Shown: piece by piece, positions 55,995-64,000 of the stretch
How the letters are laid out: every line of letters begins with the position of its first letter
Numbering within the stretch: position 1 is the stretch's first letter
NCBI RefSeq assembly: GCF_026210795.1
Contig: NC_089432.1
Coordinates: 4,650,001 to 4,714,000 of the forward strand
DNA from: Rhizophagus irregularis
Lineage: Eukaryota; Glomeromycota; Glomeromycetes; Glomerales; Glomeraceae
Length of the DNA: 64,000 nucleotides
Reading direction: 5' to 3'
The notes under the pieces: model-generated
What the model was told of the DNA's origin: nothing
Databases searched by the model: none
What the model saw: only the letters and a program-made list of their open reading frames with translations
Translations under genes and position numbers: made by a program

Positions 55995-56295
55995 TGGAGC
56001 AGCATGATGCTATGCATGGGTGGGAGCATAGCATGCTTACTTTGTAAGCCTGTGAGTACCAGCTTTTGTTGCAGTCTCGCAGTAGGGCTGGCTGGGAATT
56101 TTTTTGGAGCGGTATAATACTATGCGAAGGGTTGGAGCATAGATGCTTGCTTTTAGTAAGCTCGTGGGTACCAGCTTTCGCTGCAGTCCCACGATAGGAC
56201 CGGTTGGTTGTGGTACGGCATGGTGCTATGCGTAATTTTCACGGGAGGAGCATAGTGCACTTCTTAGGAAGTCCCTTTGTGGTAGGGCCGTAGTA
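55995..56295 (+). ncRNA. Three tandem GC-rich units with conserved hairpins
   Basis: Units begin at about 55995, 56105 and 56214, roughly 108 bp apart, in an otherwise AT-rich region. Each has a stem CTATGC/GCATAG (56010/56026, 56120/56138, 56226/56250). Next comes a second stem CTTAC/GTAAG, CTTGC/GTAAG or ACTTC/GAAGT. Units 1 and 2 then have a seven-pair stem, CTGTGAG/CTCGCAG (56050/56076) against TCGTGGG/CCCACGA (56162/56188), with an inner CAGC/GTTG or CAGC/GCTG stem. Three of the seven pairs differ by changes on both sides. Unit 3 is shorter and ends in a CCCT/AGGG hairpin. Paired substitutions suggest selection on an RNA (or DNA) fold. It may be a structured noncoding RNA, an untranslated region or part of a mobile element. 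Strand is a guess. Confidence 0.5.
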
Positions 56296-56299
56296 CTTT

Positions 56300-57155
56300 A
56301 ATAATGATATCAATAAAAATTTCTGATTTTTTATAAACAATTATCTTTTTATTAGAAATTTTTTTATTAATAATTATTTTATTTTATTTTTTTTTTTGAT
56401 ATCCTTTATAAATAAGGAAGGATACATTTTTTCCGTTTGTTTGAGAAACATTTCTTTTACTAACAATGTATACTATTAACATAATTAAAAGTGAAGCGTA
56501 TAAATGAAATAAATAAATGATTTAATTTATATATTTAAGTGAGCTAATAGTAAGTAAATTTTTTAAAAGATATTATAATTAAATTTTTAAATTGTGTACG
56601 TCAAAATTTAAGTAATCTGGAGCTTTAAATATTATTTAATGAATTCATTCTTTTATAGACATTACAAATAATTTCTCTGGGCTCTGTAATTCTGTATACA
56701 TTATTTTATACTGTACATACAGTATATTATCGATTTAATTGTCCATTAATAATTAATAATGTTTATTATAAATATATATATATATTTTTAGCTATGATAC
56801 ATGATGCGTCATGAATAAATATTTGAAAAAACAAAGGAATATGCTGTGGTAGAATATTTCGTCATTTAATTTTTAATTTCATTTTAAAAAGGAAATTATT
56901 TCATTATTTCAAAAAGTGAAAAAATTTAAAATCCCATTTACGATCTAATATTCTAACATTACTAAATTAATACTATATTCATCTTCCAATCGTTGGTTCA
57001 GTAGATTTAGACTCCGGTAATATGGGACTAAGTTATCTTTCTTCGTTAAACAGTTTCTTTGATTTGTATATACAGTATAATTAGTTATAGTGGATATAAT
57101 AATTTATTTTATTGTTCGTCAAGCTTTCGTTCTACTTAGTTTACATTTACTATTT
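56300..57155. other. Intergenic, no gene seen
   Basis: AT-rich sequence with no coding exon or repeat that I can support. Confidence 0.5.
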
Positions 57156-57399
57156 GGCCGGGCAAAAAAAATTTTTAGATTCTCGTGACATACTGTAAAA
57201 TTTTAAAAATGACCCAGCCGGCCGGCATTTTTTTTTTATATTTGTAAAATTTTTTTATATGTAAAATTTTTTTACGCCACATTAGCCAATAACTTAAAAT
57301 CACGTGATGAAAATTTTTTATTATAAAAAAAAAATTCCCATTTTTCGAAAAACTGACCCGGCCGGGTCACGAGAATCTAGATTTTTTTTTTGCCCGGCC
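57156..57399. mobile_element. MITE with GGCCGGGC ends
   Basis: Inverted ends GGCCGGGCAAAAAAAA and TTTTTTTTTTGCCCGGCC extend to matching TAGATTCTCGTGAC / GTCACGAGAATCTA blocks. Inside are GACCCAGCCGGCCGG and GACCCGGCCGGGTC, themselves palindromic. Flanks TTACTATTT and TTACTAGAT may be a 9-bp target duplication with two changes, which would fit a Mutator-type element. Confidence 0.75.
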
Positions 57400-58080
57400 T
57401 TACTAGATATTAATTTCTAAATACTATATTCTTTTAAAACTTGACGCTTCGGAAAAAAAGATTTCAATTTATGATAAACATAAGAATAATATTCAATAAA
57501 CTTATATTAAGTTACATAGAAATGAAAGAAGTTAGTATTGTATATATATCGTATATCGTATTAAACTTAATTTGTCGTTGCGGTTTTTGAGTTTTACAAG
57601 CGAATAAAAAAAAATTATTTTTCATTTTTCGTTACGATTTTTTTTTCTCTTTTTTTTTTAAAAAAAAAATAAAATAATTCTCTAAAACATTAAACATCTA
57701 GCTATTTCAAAAGTTTACACTTGAATCGTCCCGTTAATGTTTCGCTTTTTCTCTTTAAATTTATACTTTTTTATAGTTAATTTGATAATATTCCATCAAG
57801 TTACACATAATATTTATTTTCACGTTATTTGCTAGAAATATTATCTAAAGATTGACCGATTTTAGTATCTTAAAGTTTTTAGTTCTTTCGGAAAAGTACG
57901 GGATTGCCGGATTGGTCTAAAAGGGTATTTCTCAGTGGCGATTTTTTATCCTCGGAAATGTGTGTATAATCCTAAAGAATTTGTCAAAATACATGATTAT
58001 GTTTAACATTGCACTTAATAATTAGTAAATAAACATAAGTATTTGAAAAGTAATGATCTTTTATTGAATAATGTTACTTA
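57400..58080. other. Intergenic, no gene seen
   Basis: AT-rich with A and T runs near 57610-57670; no coding exon supported. Confidence 0.5.
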
Positions 58081-58263
58081 CCTATTCCTCTAAGACTTAT
58101 AAAAAAAATAAATTAGAACTGATACTAAACATATATTTATTTTTTTGATTCAAGTTATCTGACGCACCAATATTAATCAAAATCTTGGACAAGTGTCTCA
58201 TAAGAAAAATTCGCCATATAATTTTAGCAGGTCACAAATCCAAAATCACTTATATACTAGGAA

Positions 58264-59160
58264 TTATGATATTGTGAATATAAAATATTTTCTTGTGTAA
58301 AAACTCGATGAATTTGCATTACTATCATGAATTCTATAAAGTGACTCAATTATGTCATAAGCTATAGTTTTATGCTTGATATGAGTTAATAGAAATGTAA
58401 TTTTGTAAATAAATTTAAAACATGCACCTATCAAACCAACTAAATTTCTATTAGTATTCTCAAAATTCTCCAACTTTTGAGCATTATATTCGTTTGCGTG
58501 AAGTATTTGACATTTTTTGCATCAATTTTGAAAAATACTCTATAGAATACAATATTTAAAATATGATGTATTTATCTTCATGAAACCTGTAGTCCGTTAC
58601 ATTGTCCTATTTAAAAACATTTATTAATATTTTTATCGTAGAAATGGATTTGTTAAGTGAATACAAGAGCTATTTACTACTTGACCATAATTTTCATACT
58701 TTATTTTTTACGCCTCATCCAAAGATTGGTAAGATTAATGCAAAGGTAATATGGAAGATATGGTCTCAAACTCTCAATTCAAAAAATATATCTCTTAATA
58801 TATAATTGAATAAATATAATTTACTAAGATAAAAGATAAATAATTTTTCCTTTTGTTTTAAAATTTACTTAATTTAAAATTGCATAATAAACTTTTCAAG
58901 ATTATTATTGATTTACGTATATACAATAAAATTTTCGATCCTTCAATGTTTGATGATCATCTTCATAATATTATATATCTTCTCCATACGGATAATAGTT
59001 TGAAATATCCAACATTTATTTCATTTACCATATTTACTAGACAAGGTTCATTTAACCAATCATAGTACAATATTATTATTTATCTTCCTAGCGTAAAGAC
59101 AAAAAAACTTACTGTATGTGCAAACTATAATCTGTATCCATGCCACCTTGATTTTCGTTA
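58264..59160. pseudogene. Coding-like fragments on both strands
   Basis: On the plus strand, MDLLSEYKSYLLLDHNFHTL (from 58644) reaches a possible donor AAG/GTAATATGG. Further on, FDPSMFDDHLHNIIYLLHTD runs through SFNQS to a TAG and then resumes as LPSVKTKKLTVCANYNLYPC in the same frame, ending near 59160. On the minus strand, 58473-58264 reads NRNLVGLIGACFKFIYKITF. None has a recognisable motif. The shared frame across the TAG suggests a decayed plus-strand gene. Confidence 0.3.
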
Positions 59161-59224
59161 ATTAAAAATATATTAATTAAAATTTTTATTCTAAACTAAT
59201 TTATTTTTGATATATAATTTGGCA

Positions 59225-59698
59225 TAGTGATTGTATCGGTAAGTATCCGGATAAAAAAATTCGTCACCGTTAAGGATTTTCATATCCGGATATCTGTTTT
59301 AAATAAACCGGATAACATCCGGATAGCATCCGGATAAATCCGTTAATTTCGCGGACAGCTAAAGGATTTTTTAATGGGTTTCTTAGCAGATATCTGAAAA
59401 TAATCCATCAATATCATGTATCAATTGTATAAATTTTAAAGCCAAGTAATTTAATTAGTATTATTGTTTAGTAAGAGTCAAATAAAATAAAAAAGAAATC
59501 ATTCACGAGTTAATAAAGGTTAAGTATAAGTAAGAATTAAGTCACAAACCAAAAAATTTAATTGGTAAACGGGTGAAACGGAGTGTATCCGGGTCACATG
59601 ATACTCATCCGGATACCCATCAACTAAAAAAAAATCTCCATTTTTTATCGGATATCCTTTAGCTTAACCGGATATGATGAATCTGGATACAATCACTA
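59225..59698. mobile_element. hAT-like MITE with perfect 8-bp duplication
   Basis: The 474-bp element has ends TAGTGATTGTATC / GATACAATCACTA and is flanked by ATTTGGCA on both sides (59217-59224 and 59699-59706). The interior is full of ATCCGGATA words in both orientations and contains no frame of note. TAGTG ends plus an 8-bp duplication indicate the hAT superfamily; it is a different family from 33326-33614. Confidence 0.9.
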
Positions 59699-60019
59699 AT
59701 TTGGCAATGATTTTTCTATTATAGGTTTATTGCTATTTATTTTTTTGAAAAAAAAATTATATGATCTACATTACTGAAAATAATTTTACTTCGCATTTTT
59801 CATTTTAACCATTTCGGGTTAGATTTATTTTTTTGTGATGATCAGCTGCCTCTTACGAATTTTCTTTTCACAAAAATAGTAATTTTTGTATGCAATAGTA
59901 GTACAAATAGTAATACAAATTTTTTTCTTTGCACATAATAATTCTGAAATTTATTTTGAGTAACGTAGTTATTTATTTATATAACGAAAATTAAAATTAT
60001 AATCCACAGCTCAATTAAT

Positions 60020-61901
60020 ATGGATGAAACCCCAAAAAATTTATGGAATGCTTATTCGGGTAAATATCAGGTAATGGCAATTTAATATTTTTAATAATTA
60101 TAATTATTTTATTGAATTTTTGTAGTTAAAAATATTAATAATTTTTTGTCTATTAAAAGGAACATGTTACAATTCCTACTATTGATTCAACTATTGAATC
60201 AGAAAATGTAGATGAAAGTGTAGTTTATATAGGAGATTTAGAAAAAAGAAAAAAAGCGTATGGAATATGTGGAGAATGTAAAGAACCTGGCACAGGACAA
60301 AATTGGTGTCAATCTTGTAATGCTAAAAGATTTAAAGATAACTTTAAAAATTGGACTAGTGGAAATAAAGATATTGATGAATTTATACAGCAATCACAAC
60401 TTAATGCTGTATATTGTAAAAAATATCTTGAATGGATACCTTTTGAAAAATTTCAAAATATCACTTATATTGCGGAAGGTGGTTTTGGTAAGATTTATTC
60501 AGCTGAATGGCCTGAAGGATATATTTATTATTGGGATATTGAAAATCAAAGTTGGTATAGAGATAGAAAGGACAAATATGCATTAAAAAGTTTGAATAAT
60601 TCTTCTGATATATGTTCAGATTTTTTAAATGAGGTAATTTAAACTTACTTTGTCTTATATCTAAAGATTGTTATTTGCATTTATTTATTAATAAAATTTT
60701 TCCTTTTTGATGATAATTAGATTAAATCTCATCTTCAGATTTATCTTGGAGATATTGTTCAATGTTTTGGAATTACTCAAGATCTAAATAATAAAGAGTA
60801 TATGATGGTTATAGAATATTGTGAGGATGGAAACTTGAGAAATTATTTAAATAAATCTGAAAATTATATAAATTATGAATCAAAAATTGATCAATTACAA
60901 CAAATTGCAAGAGGACTTTTAGATATTCATAATGCTGAAAAAGTTCACAAAGATTTTCATTCAGGAAATATATTATTTTCAATTGATCCATTCATAAGTG
61001 ATTTAGGAATGTGTCAACCAGCAAATATAAAGCAAACAGTTAAAGAAGAAGGAATTTATGGAGTATTACCATATATGGCACCAGAAGTTTTACGTGGACA
61101 ACAATATACAAAAGCAGCCGATATTTACTCATTTGGAATAATAATGAACGAATTTCTTTCTGAAGAAATTCCTTTTAATGATATTCCTCATAATGAATTT
61201 TTAGCTATTAAAATATGTAAAGGACTTAGACCAACAATTTATAAAGACATACCAAAGTTACTTGCAGATTTGATAATAAAATGTTGGGATGCTGAAATAA
61301 AAAATAGACCAACCACTAAAGAGTTGTATCAAACATTAAATGAATGGAGTGATGAAATTGAAGATATTAAATATAGGGCCAAAAATAAATATAGTGAAAT
61401 TTATCTTCAAACAAATGAATGTGATAAAACTAGAAAAGAAAAATTCAAGAACAGGTCAAATGAAGATAAATCCAAAAGCTTCAAAACGCATCCACAAGCT
61501 ATTTATACTAGTAGACTTTTAAATTTCAAAAATCTTCCAAAACCAGTAAATTCTTCAGATTTATCATCTTTTCAATTCAGTTCAGGTAATTAAATTTTAT
61601 TTTATTTTATCATATAATCCATTTTACATTATTAATGTATTTTTATTTTTTAATAGACACTAGTTATACTGCTCAATCAACATCAGCAAATCTAAGTAAG
61701 TATTCCATTTATTATTATAATTATTTTATTTAAATTTATTAACGTTTAAATACTATAAACAGTTTCAGAATGCTTAGATGTTCAATTAAGTGAATTAGGT
61801 AAGTTATATTATTTGTAAATTTATTGATATTCTATATCTAATTTATTTTTTTTATAGAGCTAAATGAAATTTGTCAAGATGGTGAAGATAATATTGAATA
61901 A
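60020..61901 (+). CDS. Protein kinase with zinc-ribbon-like N-terminus
   Basis: Six exons: 60020-60070, 60160-60633, 60721-61585, 61657-61695, 61763-61798 and 61858-61901. All join in frame, giving 502 residues. Residues 54-70 hold two cysteine pairs (CGEC and WCQSC) spaced like a zinc ribbon. The kinase domain begins YIAEGGFGKIYSAEW (about 125), with lysine in YALKSL. The catalytic loop is HKDFHSGN (Lys in place of Arg), DFG is DLG (SDLGM), and YMAPEVL ends the activation segment. Asp and Asn needed for catalysis are kept, so activity is plausible. The C-terminal tail is built from three tiny exons (DTSYTAQSTSANL, ISECLDVQLSEL, ELNEICQDGEDNIE). A start-to-stop scan would truncate the protein at 61593. 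This kinase subfamily is widespread in Rhizophagus; its substrate is unknown. Confidence 0.92.
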
Positions 61902-64000
61902 AGTTTCTTTTTATGTGTAAGTTGAAATTAAATAGGTTAAATATTAATTCGTGTATTGAAGTTAGTTTACTTCTATTTTTCTTTCATTTATACTTTATAA
62001 ATTTTTAGTACATATAGATTTATCGGATTTTATATTTAAGAATATTCTATATAAATAAAGATTTAAACATTAATCTGTAATACAGTAAGTGCAAATATTC
62101 CGCTCAATGTATCTTTATTCTCGATGATAATTGTTACAAATTCTTAGTGAAATTTCATTTGATTATCATTTTATGGGTAATAAATGGTTAATACTTAAGG
62201 TAGTTAGATCAAAATTCATTTTTTTTTTATTTATGTTTATATTTTATACAAAAATGGCTAAATGGAATACATGAAATACTACTTCTGTTTACGCCATAAT
62301 CTGCAAAAGAGGACAAATCAAATTTGAAAATTGGATTATATAAGCGGATCATCATCGGCTAAATTTTATAGTTCGGTAGTTCGGTAACAAATTTTCGTGT
62401 GAGAGCATCGTTTTAACATACTGTATCTTAAAATTTTATGATAGATAGGCTTTTTAATATAGATAGATGTACGATACCAACAAAAGTTCAAAAAATAAAT
62501 TAAATAGTTTATTATTTTAATTGTTAAAATTTTTCATAACTTAAAATCAAAATAATTCGTTAGAAAAGAAATAAATTCAATAACATGAATTTATTGTGTA
62601 AATTAATAATTCAGGTATATTTTTTTCGCTAAACCGGATGGTTATGTAATACCAAAATAGAATTTTTGGTCAGAAATGACATATCATTACAAGAAAAATT
62701 TTTTTATGGTTCGAACAAATAATTATTAAAAGAATAAAAACACCATCTTAATATAAAGATAAATTTATTTAATTAAATTCACTTAAAACTGAAATTTTTT
62801 TCCAATATTTTTTATTTTTTTTTCGGATTTTTTTTTTCACCATTTTTTTTTACTAATATAGTTTTTTTTTTAAAACTAATTTTTTTTAAATTTTTTTTTA
62901 GTTTTTTTTAAAAAACTGATTTTTTTTTAATTTTTTCGTTTTTTTCAGTTGATTTTTTCTAAAACCAAAAAAAAATTTTCGATTTGGTTTTTTTGTAAAC
63001 TGATTTTTTTTTTCCTTTTATAATATATTAATTTTTTTATTTAGACTTGAATCTAGATCAGAATGACGTTGCAGTATTACAGTAAGCGCCTTTTTTTAAT
63101 AATAATTTTTTTCTAATTATTATTTTGCATATTTTTTTTTCATTCTTTTTCAACTTTTAAGTTTGAATCAGTGATTGAATTGATGATGCGATGCTATATC
63201 AAGTGTCTTTTACTAATTTTTTTTAATAATAATATTTTTTTTTTCTAATTATTTTTTTACTAATTTTTCTTCCTATTTTTTTTTTTTTGTTCTTTTACCT
63301 TTTATGTTTGGATTAAAGTTAAGTGCTGTAATATAATCAAAATATATATACATATATATTATTTAAATAAATTTAGTTAAAATAAATATATTTTTTTACT
63401 TAATAAAAAAGTCTTTAATTCCTATATATTAAGAAATAGTCCGCATTTATTTTGATATTCAGTTCACTAACAGTAACTAATAAGTCGATTTATTTATGAT
63501 AATATAAATTGACTATTTGCAGTACAATTTGTTTTGATTAATTCATTCCTTTAAACTTGTTATCATTAATCTCTGTTAAAGTATACTTCATTATAATATT
63601 CTATCGCGGGTAATAAACGTTGATTTTATATAAATGTAAATATTCGTTCGCCTATAATTAAACAAAAATCAAAAATAATTAATATTTACAATAAAATAGT
63701 ATTTAAACTGTATTAAACTAATTAAAAAATAATTTTATCATTAATTTTATTATTTTAAATAAATTACAAAATATTATTACCTCTTTCATTTAGATTCAAT
63801 AATACTATCTATATTGACAAATCTTATTATTTTTTTTCATTAATACAATGAAATACCTCGATCTCCTAAATCTATCCAATGATTCCGAATATATTAAATA
63901 TATTACGATATCCAAATTTGGAAATAAATTCAAAGTTTTTTACTTAGATAAAAAATAAAAAATAAAAATTTCAATTAAAAAAAAAAGTTATATTTGTAAG
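61902..64000. other. Gene-poor AT-rich end of window
   Basis: No coding exon is seen. It contains a T-rich low-complexity block (about 62800-63340). Confidence 0.55.
62800..63340. repeat. T-rich array with a two-copy unit
   Basis: T-runs with GATTTTTT and AACTGATTTTTT words. From about 63085 a roughly 130-bp unit (AATAATAATTTTTTTCTAAT followed by a C/T-rich stretch and a TTTAWGTTTG word) appears twice. Confidence 0.6.

Noticed and set aside
1-64000. CRISPR arrays, tRNA or rRNA genes
   Set aside because: No regularly spaced identical repeats with unique spacers, and no cloverleaf or rRNA-like block was found by eye; the tandem arrays lack spacers. tRNAs with introns could be missed without a covariance search.

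Overview
The window is about 75-80% A+T, full of poly-A/T runs and short AT-rich GT-AG introns (about 70-110 nt). It is dominated by gene families expanded in arbuscular mycorrhizal fungi: TKL-type kinases, Sel1-like repeat (SLR) proteins and BTB-TLDc proteins. Gene architecture and family content point to a Glomeromycotina nuclear genome, most likely Rhizophagus. This is an inference; no database search was possible. No bacterial, viral or organellar block is evident, and I found no tRNA, rRNA or CRISPR.

Layout. 0-7 kb: low-complexity DNA, a decayed multi-exon gene, and a gene for a very acidic Asp/Glu-repeat protein, both on the minus strand. 7.9-28.8 kb: four paralogous kinase+SLR loci with the same five-exon plan. 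Two are intact (7888-10242 and 22413-24752, the second with an altered HRD motif). One carries a nonsense codon (16144-18330). One has its SLR half replaced by a new multi-exon C-terminus (26039-28794). 34-47.5 kb: three minus-strand SLR genes from the same family that have cleanly lost the kinase domain. They lie among mobile elements, and the upstream region of the second is split by a roughly 4 kb insertion. That insertion holds tandem arrays and a pseudogene with a small GATC-bounded inversion. 48.5-50 kb: an intact BTB-BACK-TLDc gene. 51.3-52.7 kb: a decayed RG-rich protein gene. 53.6-56.3 kb: a 2 kb element with long terminal inverted repeats, next to a GC-rich triplicated sequence whose hairpins show compensatory changes. 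57-59.7 kb: inverted-repeat elements, one a hAT-like insertion with a perfect 8-bp target duplication. 60-61.9 kb: an intact six-exon kinase of a different subfamily with a zinc-ribbon-like N-terminus. 62-64 kb: low-complexity DNA.

The seven kinase/SLR loci share coding modules and an upstream block (a core near GCTGTGCGACAATATTCGG about 80-140 nt before the start, plus a distal element), so they are probably co-regulated. Together they show one family evolving by nonsense mutation, in-frame repeat loss, kinase-domain deletion and C-terminal replacement. Kinase plus SLR suggests signalling scaffolds, but no substrate can be inferred.

Many small inverted-repeat elements (at least seven families) and decayed genes fill the spaces. 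Exon boundaries below were placed by hand from splice consensus, frame continuity and alignment between paralogs.
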